From positions 1 through 35,849 of the forward strand of contig JAFGRA010000070.1 of assembly GCA_016935415.1 (NCBI GenBank): DNA of 35,849 bases, in the 5' to 3' direction. Source of the DNA: Anaerolineales bacterium (lineage in GTDB: Bacteria > Chloroflexota > Anaerolineae > Anaerolineales > UBA11579). Each line of letters starts with the position of its first letter. The stretch's first letter is position 1. A model generated the notes under the pieces. The model made no database searches. It was given only the letters and a program-made list of their open reading frames with translations, and was not told the origin of the DNA. Positions 25,234 to 33,158 of this stretch are shown here, piece after piece. The translations under genes were made by a program, and so were the position numbers.

Positions 25234-26328
25234 TTAACTTTTTCCGGCAAGTTCGTCCATTTTTTCGAGGATGAAATTGTAGACTTCTTCTACTCGTTCC
25301 ATGTCGGCTTCGCTCAAATGGGCGGACAGCGTTTTTTCTCCCGATTCTCGGAATACATCGTAAGCCAACAACTTCGCTCTCAATTCAGCTAATTCCACTT
25401 CGGATATGCTCGTAAATCGGTCGAAATGCCCAAAATAGAATTGGAAAGTGTCCTCGGGATAGCCATAGATAAAGCTGATCTTGTGTTCAACATCGGGCAA
25501 CTTCGCACGCACCGAAAAACCCTTCGTCCCCCAATAAATCTCATACCCATTAGCACTGGCATCGTCCAACACCTTCTCAAAAAATTGACGCGCTTCTGGT
25601 AGTGCATTCGCTAAGAATTGCACTCGGTCAGTTCTCGCTTGGTTCTGTCCCTTTTTAGATCGAGCAGCTTCGGTCAGGCCGATCACGCGCGGCACGAGCG
25701 CTTTTTGTCCACCCGTACTGATGTATTGCTTGATCTCAACAATTAACACTTCCACGTCTTCCATTTTCTCGTTCAGGAATTCGACCAAGCGACGTAGTTC
25801 ACGGGGCGTATGGTCGGCAACAAAGATCAAACGCACGCGGCCATGCTGCAAGTTTTCTTCGACCTTCACCCAGAAATCATCAATTTCCTCCACATCATCC
25901 AGCAACTCAGCCAGGGCATTGTCCAATGCATCCCCATGCGTTTTAGCCGCTGCCTCCCGGATGCGTCCCTCCGGCCAATATTCGATCCCGTTGGCAGCGT
26001 AGTCCAGCATCTGGGCAACAACTTCGCGGCGGATACGGGTATCCGCCGAACGCTTGCATTCAACAAAAGTTGGCATACCATCCTGATCCAAAAAGAGATG
26101 ATCCAGGCTCCAACGCCCGGTTTCGTGCATATCACCGGGCACCCCCATCTCACGCGCCACTAACAACCAACGCCGTGGATTCTCAGGCGAAATCTGGTCG
26201 CCTGGCAGCAAATCCATGTATTGCGCCAGGAATTCCTGCAAGACGGTTTCTCTCTCATAAGGAGCCTCCTGCATCGCGGAGAGGCCGCTTCCATCTTCAT
26301 TGATAAGGTAAATCTTTGCTCTGTCCAT
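25234..26328 (-). CDS. PD-(D/E)XK nuclease-like protein of unknown role
   Basis: A 364-residue soluble protein. The region 76-110 has the arrangement expected of a PD-(D/E)XK core: Asp76 (SLDHLFLD), Glu90-Cys-Lys92 (TFVECKRS), and a helix with Gln106 (VVAQMLDYA), as in NucS- and RecB-like nucleases. An upstream helix contains Glu27 and Glu32, which may complete the site. The C-terminal half is not recognised. A role in DNA processing or defence is possible, but no partner genes are near; the next gene upstream is a small unrelated protein. ATG 26328 has GAGGG before it. The fold is inferred from the motif; the substrate is unknown. Confidence 0.7.
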   Translation of the reverse strand: MDRAKIYLINEDGSGLSAMQEAPYERETVLQEFLAQYMDLLPGDQISPENPRRWLLVAREMGVPGDMHETGRWSLDHLFLDQDGMPTFVECKRSADTRIRREVVAQMLDYAANGIEYWPEGRIREAAAKTHGDALDNALAELLDDVEEIDDFWVKVEENLQHGRVRLIFVADHTPRELRRLVEFLNEKMEDVEVLIVEIKQYISTGGQKALVPRVIGLTEAARSKKGQNQARTDRVQFLANALPEARQFFEKVLDDASANGYEIYWGTKGFSVRAKLPDVEHKISFIYGYPEDTFQFYFGHFDRFTSISEVELAELRAKLLAYDVFRESGEKTLSAHLSEADMERVEEVYNFILEKMDELAGKS

Positions 26329-26397
26329 TTATCCCTCGCTTAGCTCAAGTTCAATCATTTTGATTTTGATTTAAATTCTACGTCAATGCCATTATAT

Positions 26398-26437
26398 AAA
26401 AAAACCGCTCCTCAGACAAATTTGTCTGAGGAGCGGT
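26398..26437 (-). terminator. Strong terminator formed by a perfect 34-base palindrome
   Basis: Positions 26404-26437 are an exact inverted repeat with 17-base arms (each arm begins accgctcctc) and no spacer. On the minus strand it is followed by a run of seven T. It ends the small gene at 26458-26736 and separates it from the PD-(D/E)XK gene. Confidence 0.9.
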
Positions 26438-26457
26438 AAATTGGCAACACCTACCGG

Positions 26458-26736
26458 TCATTGCGCCAATCTCAAATGCTGTGGGGTTTTCTTCGGTACC
26501 CGCTCGATCAAGCCGCGCGCTTCCAGGTCGAGCTTGACAGTGGTTGTGTACAAACCATAAGAACCGTCAAAATCGGGAACATACCGTTCCACCTCAGCCG
26601 AAAGATCGCTAAAGGGTAATTCCCCGACCGCATCGACTGCATCGAGAATGGCTTGTTTGACAGCTTCGTATTTCTCCTTATCAATATTCACCCCTTCTTT
26701 CCCCGCTGGGTGTAAAGTCATTACTCGCAAACTCAT
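26458..26736 (-). CDS. Small winged-helix-like protein (DUF6958-like)
   Basis: A 92-residue protein. Its pattern, MTLHPAGKEGVNIDKEKY near the start, a helical middle and TTVKLDLEARGLIERVP before the end, resembles a small family (DUF6958) with a winged-helix-like fold. No enzyme motif is present. It may bind DNA or protein, but the function is not known. A GTG at 26739 is possible, but TAGGAGG is five bases from the ATG at 26736, which decides the start. It has its own terminator. Confidence 0.75.
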   Translation of the reverse strand: MSLRVMTLHPAGKEGVNIDKEKYEAVKQAILDAVDAVGELPFSDLSAEVERYVPDFDGSYGLYTTTVKLDLEARGLIERVPKKTPQHLRLAQ

Positions 26737-26803
26737 CACTACCTCCTACCAATAATCCAATCGGACAAACGAGAGAATATTTGTTCTATTATAACACGAT
26801 TTC

Positions 26804-27688
26804 TCAAGAAGTGATGTCTTGCTGCTGGAAGATAATGGCACTCAAAACAGCTAGCCCCAACACCCAAATCGTCAGCACAATGAAGGAAAATAACATGGAT
26901 GGTTCAACAGTGAAATTGCCTGGGATATCGGTAAATGGTGTTTGCGTGAACAGCCAGGCATACAAATTGTTCAAATTGTAGGTTGGCGTGAAGCGGAACA
27001 GATTGATCAGTCCATCAATACCAAACAAGAACTCAAGCAAAGTGAGCGCCAGGGCCGTAGCCGGTTCGAATACGGCCAGCAACCCTCCGACCAGGATCGC
27101 GCCCACCAGCGAGCGCGTCACCACTGCCGCCAAAGCAGCATAACCCACAATCACCAGGATAGAGTACAACGCGATCATGGCAAACTTCCAAAGCAAATCC
27201 AAATATTCCCAAAGCACGTCAGTGCTCAAATATGGGCCGTAGGCTTCTCCACTCGCCAGATGTCCTCCGGCTTGCCCCACCCCAATCACAACGGAGATGA
27301 CCACAAAGACCAACAGGAACAGTAAGCTAACCGCCAGCATCTTGCTCAAGAGGATCGGGATACGGCGGCCGCGTGGGATGATATTTTTCCAGGTTTGGGA
27401 TTGGTATTCCCCGGCGAACACCACCGCCATAAATGCCATCGGCAGCAACCGGCTCAAGATATTGGTTGGGAAATAGGCCAGCATTCCCCAATGCCGGGTC
27501 GTGTCCTCGATCCAACTGCCCGAACTGACCAGCGCAAAACGGAAATTCGCATCTCCAATCAGCAGCACATTGACCGTCATGATCAGGAAAAACGCCGCCA
27601 GCCCGATCGGAAAAATCCAAACCGTAAAGGCCATCAACATACGATTCCTGACGATCTTCATCCATTCCGCTCGCAAGAGGTTAAACAT
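26804..27688 (-). CDS. ABC-2 type transporter permease
   Basis: About 294 residues with six predicted membrane helices (the first around residues 18-45, FTVWIFPIGLAAFFLI) and a short cytoplasmic N terminus. It has the usual ABC-2 layout with the coupling region GEYQSQTWKNIIPRGRRIP after the second helix. It should form the membrane part of an exporter together with the ATPase whose stop codon it overlaps by 8 bases (27681-27688). The start at 27688 is preceded by GAGG; ATGs 6 bases upstream are less well placed. The substrate is unknown: neighbours give no hint. Confidence 0.87.
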   Translation of the reverse strand: MFNLLRAEWMKIVRNRMLMAFTVWIFPIGLAAFFLIMTVNVLLIGDANFRFALVSSGSWIEDTTRHWGMLAYFPTNILSRLLPMAFMAVVFAGEYQSQTWKNIIPRGRRIPILLSKMLAVSLLFLLVFVVISVVIGVGQAGGHLASGEAYGPYLSTDVLWEYLDLLWKFAMIALYSILVIVGYAALAAVVTRSLVGAILVGGLLAVFEPATALALTLLEFLFGIDGLINLFRFTPTYNLNNLYAWLFTQTPFTDIPGNFTVEPSMLFSFIVLTIWVLGLAVLSAIIFQQQDITS

Positions 27689-28643
27689 CTTCATCCTCTT
27701 TTTGGAGGGGTTCACTTTCCCGCCGGGTTGGGTCGTTGGATTTCGTCACTGTCAGGAAGTATTCTTCCAACGATTGCTTGGCAACCACAACTTCGTGCAC
27801 GTCGACGTCGAACATGACCAGCTGGCGGATGATCTTTGGGCTTTCATTAGGCCGGGCGCGCACCGAAATCCAGGCGCCATCAGAAGTCACCTGCCACTCT
27901 TTAGAGAGCACAGCATGGGCATCCTGAATGGGAATGGCTCGAATGCGCAGTTCAGAACGCCGCCCCAACAGCTCGCTGACCGCCCCCTCCCGCAACACCT
28001 CCCCCTGATTAATGATCGCCACGCGGTCGCATACGCGTTCGACTTCGCGCAACTGGTGGCTAGAGAGGAAGACAGTCTTACCCTGTTCTTCTGCTAAAGA
28101 GCGGATGAAGGCGCGCATGTCCTTGATGCCATCCGGGTCAAGACCATTGGTCGGCTCATCCAGGATAATCAATTCGGGATCGGTCAACAAAGTGGCGGCA
28201 ATGCCCAGGCGCTGCTTCATACCGGTCGAATACGTTTTCACAGGCCGGTCAGCGCGGTCGTCCATCCCCACCTGGTTGAGCAAATAATCAACGCGCCCGG
28301 AACGATAATCCCGCGCCGTACGCGCCAGCAGTTCCAGGTTCTGGCGGCCAGTGAGATAGTCATAAAAAGCCGCCTCCTTGACCAAAGCACCAACGCGCTT
28401 ATACACGCCTGGATTGCGGCGCACATCCTGACCGAAGATATACGCCTGACCGCTAGTTGGGCGGATTAAATCCATCAACATCCGAATGGTTGTCGTCTTC
28501 CCCGCTCCGTTCGGTCCCAGGAAACCAAACACCACCCCGGTCTGAATCCCCAGGTTAACATTCCGGACCGCATCGACGCGCTGCCTTCCCCTGCCAAACG
28601 CCTTACCCAAATTTTCAAGTTGAATTGCGAATTCTTCCGGCAA
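27681..28643 (-). CDS. ABC transporter ATP-binding protein (exporter, CcmA/DrrA type)
   Basis: A 320-residue ATPase driving the adjacent ABC-2 permease. Walker A is GPNGAGKTT, the signature motif is YSTGMKQR, Walker B with the catalytic Glu is LIILDEPTNGLDP, and the switch His is in FLSSHQL; all are intact. An extra C-terminal domain of about 90 residues follows, as in drug and polyketide exporters. The start is uncertain because no ATG is available: I prefer TTG 28643, which has GGAAGG seven bases upstream, over TTG 28664, which has none. The overlap with the permease gene shows coupling. A promoter lies at 28723-28752. Confidence 0.9.
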   Translation of the reverse strand: MPEEFAIQLENLGKAFGRGRQRVDAVRNVNLGIQTGVVFGFLGPNGAGKTTTIRMLMDLIRPTSGQAYIFGQDVRRNPGVYKRVGALVKEAAFYDYLTGRQNLELLARTARDYRSGRVDYLLNQVGMDDRADRPVKTYSTGMKQRLGIAATLLTDPELIILDEPTNGLDPDGIKDMRAFIRSLAEEQGKTVFLSSHQLREVERVCDRVAIINQGEVLREGAVSELLGRRSELRIRAIPIQDAHAVLSKEWQVTSDGAWISVRARPNESPKIIRQLVMFDVDVHEVVVAKQSLEEYFLTVTKSNDPTRRESEPLQKEDEDV

Positions 28644-28722
28644 CGGTTTTCCTTCCAAACCCAAGGCAAATATGAATAACCGGGTAAGCTGTCATTCCTT
28701 AACGACTTATGTGCACTTACCC

Positions 28723-28752
28723 AGTATAGCCGAAACAATATGCGAAAAGCAA
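28723..28752 (-). promoter_or_regulatory. Putative promoter of the ABC exporter operon
   Basis: Minus strand TTGCTT (28752-28747), 18-base spacer, TATACT (28728-28723). Confidence 0.5.
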
Positions 28753-28772
28753 ACCAGCCAAACAGCACCTTT

Positions 28773-28788
28773 TTACCTATAAAGGTAA
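28773..28788. promoter_or_regulatory. Perfect dyad TTACCT-N4-AGGTAA upstream of the ABC promoter
   Basis: Two exact 6-base arms separated by ATAA. It lies 20 bases upstream of the -35 box of the exporter promoter, a typical place for a regulator site. No regulator gene is adjacent. Confidence 0.35.
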
Positions 28789-28941
28789 CCCTAACAAAAT
28801 TGTAATGTATATAACATTCCAATACATATTCATTACAGTATTGTCACGCTATCCGCAATTTATTCGAGTATATTTGAATCGCATTAAGTTATCTTCTATG
28901 CGCGCTAATCAATAAAATTTCAATATTGCACAGGTAGTAAG

Positions 28942-29202
28942 ATGGCTTTTCCAGAACCCATAGAGCCAAGTTATTGGCAAGATGTCCATCTTCCAGAAGG
29001 ACAAGATATTCAAAAACCGGACACCATGATCGATATGGACGCCGAAGAATTGGAAGAGGACATCGAAACAGAATTAGAAGCGGACTTCGACGATGCCAAC
29101 ATCCTGGATGCGCTCGCATCTCTGGGCCGCGAACTTGACGAAGCCTTGCTTGAAATAGACGACGACGCCGGGAAAGACAAACCGGCAGCTATCATACCTT
29201 GA
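28942..29202 (+). CDS. Small acidic protein of unknown function
   Basis: An 86-residue protein with no recognised domain. The segment from residue 30 to 60 is very rich in Glu and Asp (DAEELEEDIETELEADFDD), followed by a short leucine-rich helix (LDALASLGRELDEALLE). It has no signal peptide or membrane helix. A gene is supported by the ATG with AGGT upstream, sensible codon use and a strong terminator after the stop. It stands alone between two minus-strand genes. It could be a protein-binding or nucleic-acid-mimic protein, but that is speculation. Confidence 0.65.
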   Translation: MAFPEPIEPSYWQDVHLPEGQDIQKPDTMIDMDAEELEEDIETELEADFDDANILDALASLGRELDEALLEIDDDAGKDKPAAIIP

Positions 29203-29229
29203 GATTTATTTTTCCACTCCTCTCCTCTA

Positions 29230-29263
29230 CCAGACGCCCACGCCTCGGGCGTCTGGTGCTTTT
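29230..29263 (+). terminator. Rho-independent terminator after the acidic-protein gene
   Basis: A 10-base stem (ccagacgccc / gggcgtctgg, 29230-29256, 7-base loop) is followed by tgctttt. No T-run exists on the minus side, so it serves only the plus-strand gene. Confidence 0.85.
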
Positions 29264-29275
29264 AAAACCATCAAA

Positions 29276-29839
29276 TCATGCCCGCGAATCCCACAGTGGT
29301 TCTGCTATGCCCTTCTGGTGGTTTTCATAGCGCCCCATTACAAATAATAGATCCGACAAGCGATTCAGGTAAGCCAACACCTGCAATCCTACCTGCTCGG
29401 TTTGCATTAGTGTAGTTACGGCGCGTTCTGCTCGGCGGCATACTGTCCGCGCCAACTGCAACGCGGCCGCTCCCGGTGCGCCTCCCGGCAAAATAAAATT
29501 TTGCAAGGGACCGACGACATCGTTCAACTCATCGATCAGCGCTTCCAGCCCATCTACGTGGCGCTGCTCGATACGCGGCACGGCGACCTTTTTTTCATCC
29601 TCCTCCGGGAAAGCCAAATCAGAGCCAAGATGAAACAACGTATTCTGGATAGTGGGCAATGTTTCGGCCAGACGGTCGCTCAAGCCCTGCGCCAGCGCCA
29701 TACCCAGCAGGGCGTTTAGTTCATCCACGGTACCGTAAGCCTGGATGCGAACATGGTCTTTCGGAACTCGCCGGGTCGTGCCCAATGCAGTCGTGCCATC
29801 ATCGCCTTTGCGAGTGTAAATTTTGGTTATACGCGGCAT
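29276..29839 (-). CDS. pduO: Cob(I)alamin adenosyltransferase, PduO type
   Basis: A 187-residue enzyme that moves the adenosyl group of ATP to reduced cobalamin to make coenzyme B12. The N-terminal ATP-binding segment [16 protein letters not shown] and the later [19 protein letters not shown] and [25 protein letters not shown] are all typical of PduO-type enzymes, and the length is normal. No other cobalamin gene or B12-dependent enzyme is in the window. ATG 29839 has AAGGA upstream, and a good promoter lies at 29887-29916. I saw no cobalamin riboswitch in its short leader. Confidence 0.93.
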   Translation of the reverse strand: MPRITKIYTRKGDDGTTALGTTRRVPKDHVRIQAYGTVDELNALLGMALAQGLSDRLAETLPTIQNTLFHLGSDLAFPEEDEKKVAVPRIEQRHVDGLEALIDELNDVVGPLQNFILPGGAPGAAALQLARTVCRRAERAVTTLMQTEQVGLQVLAYLNRLSDLLFVMGRYENHQKGIAEPLWDSRA

Positions 29840-29886
29840 AGGTAAATTCCTTTATGGCAGGGAGGGTAATTTATGTGTTACAAGGA

Positions 29887-29916
29887 ATTATACCGTCCGC
29901 TTTAGGGCTGGGTCAA
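29887..29916 (-). promoter_or_regulatory. Putative promoter of pduO
   Basis: Minus strand TTGACC (29916-29911), 18-base spacer, perfect TATAAT (29892-29887). The leader is about 40 bases. Confidence 0.7.
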
Positions 29917-30084
29917 CGCGTCAGAAACATTCGTCTATCGTATCGATCTGGCCGCATCTTCATCATCATGAGGTTGATATGGGCCTAAAATCAAAATCCT
30001 ATATAATGGATGCTGACAGTACATTATTACCTATAAGTTACTTATTCCTTTGCCAAGGGACATTTTTTCGGTTATCATACTGAC

Positions 30085-31827
30085 ATGCGCGTCTCCGACT
30101 CCGTATTGCTGGCCGACCGCATTGCCATCATCATCCGGTGGCTGAGTCTGCTGGGGCTTATGACAATAGCATCGCGTGGGGGGATAGTAGACCCTACACT
30201 CTCGACAATGTTTATGATTGCCGGAGTCTGGAATACTCTCTTAAGCCTGCTAACTTTGTTCAAGCGTCGTCTGCCACTGCATCGCTTTATCACCGTTGGT
30301 GCTGATCTGGTCATTGCGGCCTTTCTATTCCTCTTCAGCGGCAACCTCGAAGGCCCATTGCTGCTGGCCGGGGTAATGCCGTTATCAAGTGCCGCCTTGT
30401 ATTTTGAGCTGTACGGGGGATTGATCCAGTCTGCACTAACGATCCTTTTATTTGCCTTCATCAGTTTCACAGGTTCCGATACAGCATCAATCACCTCCCG
30501 CATATGGATCGTCGGTGCCATCTTCCTGGTTGCTGGTGCAGTGATCGGTTTCATAGCCCGACAGTTCAACTACGCCATTCGCCACCGCCGTATGCTGGAA
30601 TACACCAAAGACCAAGAATCGCGCCGCAAAGAACGCGAGCGCGTCCGGGCACTCTACAACATCACCTCGACACTGAACGCTACCCTGAATTACCAGCGTG
30701 TGCTCGACCTGGCTCTGGACCTGAGTTCCAACGCCCTGGCCGATCCCAATGATATCGCCACACTATTGGTCAGTGCTTTTTACCTTTACGAAACCGACCG
30801 CTTGTACGTGGGTTCTGCCCGGCGCTTTACACCCGCCGACCTGCGCGTGAGCCTGCAGGGCACCACCGGCCTGATCGGGGAAGCCATCAACGTCGGGGAA
30901 GCCCGCTACGCCCAAGATCCATCCAATGATCCCGAGCTAGGCCGCATCATCGCCTTGCGCGCCTGTAATTCATATTACTGCTATCCCCTGCGCACCGGCC
31001 TGGATGTATTCGGCGTGATGGTTTTCGGACACCCTGACCCAGAATATTTCTCCGATACGCGCCGCGAAATCCTGAGCATTATCGGGCGGCAGGCCCAGGT
31101 CGCCCTGCAAAACGCCAGCCTGTACCACGAACTGGAAGAGGAAAAGCGCCGCATCATTGATATGCAGGGCGAGGAACAAAAGAAACTGGCCCGCGACCTG
31201 CACGACGGTCCAACCCAATCAATCGCTGCTATTGCTATGCGGGTCAACTTCGCCCGCCGCCTGATGGAACGCGACCCCAAATCCGCCGGTGATGAACTCT
31301 ATAAGATCGAAGATTTAGCCCGGCGCACGACCAAAGAAATCCGCCACATGCTCTTTACCTTACGGCCGTTGGTATTGGAATCTTCAGGGCTGATTGTCGC
31401 CCTGGAATCGATGGCCGAAAAGATGAACGAGACCTACAACCAGAACGTGATCATCGAAGCCGATCAGGCCGCCGTGGATCAATTGGAAATGGGCAAACAA
31501 GGCGTGATCTTCTATATTGCCGAAGAAGCCGTTAACAATGCCCGCAAACACGCCGAAGCCGAACATATCTGGGTGCGCGTCAAGACCATCGCCGATGATA
31601 TCGTCATCCTGGAAATACAGGACGATGGTGTGGGTTTCAACGTTGGCGCGGTCGATGCGGGTTACGAAAATCGCGGCAGCTTGGGCATGGTCAATATGCG
31701 TGAACGCTCTGAGCTGGTGAGCGGTATTCTCAAGCTCGAATCGGCTGAGGGCAAAGGCACCCGCATCCGCTTGTGGATTCCGCTGACAGACGATGCCGTT
31801 GAACGGATCCGGCATGGAGTCGGATAA
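30085..31827 (+). CDS. Membrane sensor histidine kinase with GAF domain (NarL/DegS-type)
   Basis: A 580-residue protein. About five membrane helices fill residues 10-165, then a coiled-coil linker, a GAF domain (about 200-340), a HisKA_3 dimerisation domain with phosphorylated His373 in LARDLHDGPTQSI, and an ATPase domain with N box EEAVNNARKHA and G boxes DDGVGF and GKGTRIRLW. All motifs are intact. HisKA_3 kinases usually signal to NarL-type response regulators, but none is adjacent, so the partner must lie elsewhere. The membrane part has no known ligand site. TATAAT at 30002-30007 may be the -10 box, although its -35 is poor. The ribosome site before ATG 30085 is weak. Confidence 0.92.
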   Translation: MRVSDSVLLADRIAIIIRWLSLLGLMTIASRGGIVDPTLSTMFMIAGVWNTLLSLLTLFKRRLPLHRFITVGADLVIAAFLFLFSGNLEGPLLLAGVMPLSSAALYFELYGGLIQSALTILLFAFISFTGSDTASITSRIWIVGAIFLVAGAVIGFIARQFNYAIRHRRMLEYTKDQESRRKERERVRALYNITSTLNATLNYQRVLDLALDLSSNALADPNDIATLLVSAFYLYETDRLYVGSARRFTPADLRVSLQGTTGLIGEAINVGEARYAQDPSNDPELGRIIALRACNSYYCYPLRTGLDVFGVMVFGHPDPEYFSDTRREILSIIGRQAQVALQNASLYHELEEEKRRIIDMQGEEQKKLARDLHDGPTQSIAAIAMRVNFARRLMERDPKSAGDELYKIEDLARRTTKEIRHMLFTLRPLVLESSGLIVALESMAEKMNETYNQNVIIEADQAAVDQLEMGKQGVIFYIAEEAVNNARKHAEAEHIWVRVKTIADDIVILEIQDDGVGFNVGAVDAGYENRGSLGMVNMRERSELVSGILKLESAEGKGTRIRLWIPLTDDAVERIRHGVG

Positions 31828-32239
31828 GAATACATCCCCAGCTAAAAGCCCTCTCTGGCTGCGAGCAGTTGGCATTATGATCGGTTTTCTCTGCCTGGTC
31901 TGGCTGCCTTTTGAAGACACAAACACGACCTTTACCATTGGATTAGCCATGCTGATTTGCGCCTGGCTGGCTGTGCGGGAAGTACGAAAAGGCAAATCAT
32001 ATCTTGCCCGCGATCTGCTCATTGGCGCTGTTACCGGAATCGCCATCGTCCCCATCGCGTTGATTCTGATGGCAATCAAAAGCGGTTTGCATGCACATGG
32101 TTTTTCGGATTTCCAAATAATCCAGGTAAAGCAGGTCATTGCCGGTTTTCCATTTTGGATACTCGGTGGCCTGCTGTTCGGAGTAATTATTGGTATAGGC
32201 AGAAATCTTTCTGCCCGCGCAAATTCTGAGGAGAACTAA
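31814..32239 (+). CDS. Small membrane protein of unknown function
   Basis: About 141 residues from ATG 31814, overlapping the end of the histidine kinase gene by 14 bases, so the two are translationally linked. Four hydrophobic segments are visible, at about 18-35 (AVGIMIGFLCLVWLPF), 40-57, 70-92 (LIGAVTGIAIVPIALILM) and 110-132. No known domain is recognised. The tight coupling suggests a role with the kinase, perhaps in sensing. An ATG at 31793 would lengthen the N terminus by 7 residues. Confidence 0.65.
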   Translation: MESDKNTSPAKSPLWLRAVGIMIGFLCLVWLPFEDTNTTFTIGLAMLICAWLAVREVRKGKSYLARDLLIGAVTGIAIVPIALILMAIKSGLHAHGFSDFQIIQVKQVIAGFPFWILGGLLFGVIIGIGRNLSARANSEEN

Positions 32240-32333
32240 AAATCGAATAAGTTGCTCTAGGGAAAAGTTCTCATACGCCAGCTTTTTCCAGGAAAATTCA
32301 TCACCGACTCTACCCGGCACAAGGAGAACCCCC

Positions 32334-33104
32334 ATGCCTACATCAGAGCATATCTATTACTTCGCATCCAAAGGGGGAAGTATGACGAAGCCGCCCGTCG
32401 TGCTGATTCACGGCGCAGGCGGCACGAATCTACACTGGCCCCACAATATCCGCCGCCTACCGGAATACCGTGTCTTTGCCCCAGACCTGCCCGGGCATGG
32501 CAAATCTCAAGGGCTTGGACAACAAGAAATCAAAGCATATGCCAAAGAGATCGTTGATTGGCTAAACCGCATCGACATCTACCGCGCCGTATTCGTCGGC
32601 CATTCGATGGGTGGTGCGATTGCCTTGACCCTGGCATTAGAATGTCCCGAACGCACGTTAGGTTTAGGATTGATCGCCACCGGAGCGCGCCTGGGCGTAA
32701 ACCCCGGCTTGCTACAAAAACTATCGGTTGAAGCCACCTTCCCCACTGCGGTCGAACAAATCGTCGCCTGGTCCCATGCCAAATCCGTCTCCCAGGAACA
32801 TCTCGCCCAACTCACGCGGCAGTTGCTTGAAAACCGCTATACGGTGATGCACGGCGACTATCTGGCTTGCAACCAGTTCAACGTTATGGATGCATTGAAC
32901 ACTATTACCGCGCCCGCCTGCATCATTTGTGGGGAAGACGACAAAATGACTCCGCCCAAATATTCCGAGTATCTTGCCCAGAAACTCCCAAATGCAAGCT
33001 TGCACCTCATTCCCGATGCCGGACATATGGTCATGTTCGAGCAGTCCAATACCGTAGAGAAGGCGCTGGAAGACTTCCTCAAGATGGTACCTTATAATTA
33101 TTGA
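32334..33104 (+). CDS. Alpha/beta-hydrolase family protein
   Basis: A 256-residue serine hydrolase. The oxyanion-hole motif LIHGAGG, the substrate-site DLPGHGKS and the nucleophile elbow GHSMGG (Ser91) are followed by the acid in CGEDDKMTPP and the His in PDAGHMVMFEQ. The catalytic triad is complete. There is no signal peptide, so it acts in the cytoplasm. The substrate (ester, lactone or other) cannot be read. AAGGAG precedes the ATG at good spacing. It stands 94 bases after the small membrane protein gene and may or may not be in its operon. Confidence 0.9.
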   Translation: MPTSEHIYYFASKGGSMTKPPVVLIHGAGGTNLHWPHNIRRLPEYRVFAPDLPGHGKSQGLGQQEIKAYAKEIVDWLNRIDIYRAVFVGHSMGGAIALTLALECPERTLGLGLIATGARLGVNPGLLQKLSVEATFPTAVEQIVAWSHAKSVSQEHLAQLTRQLLENRYTVMHGDYLACNQFNVMDALNTITAPACIICGEDDKMTPPKYSEYLAQKLPNASLHLIPDAGHMVMFEQSNTVEKALEDFLKMVPYNY

Positions 33105-33158
33105 TAGAAAGCGCATAGTTTCTCAAAAAAGCCCAGATCATATTTCAGAGGTGGAAAG

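Noticed and set aside
29840-29960. Possible cobalamin riboswitch before the adenosyltransferase gene
   Set aside because: The leader after the predicted start is only about 40 bases and no B12-box-like sequence or matching structure was seen.
31384-32139. Minus-strand open frame of 251 codons
   Set aside because: It spans the end of the histidine kinase gene and the start of the small membrane protein on the other strand and has no domain.
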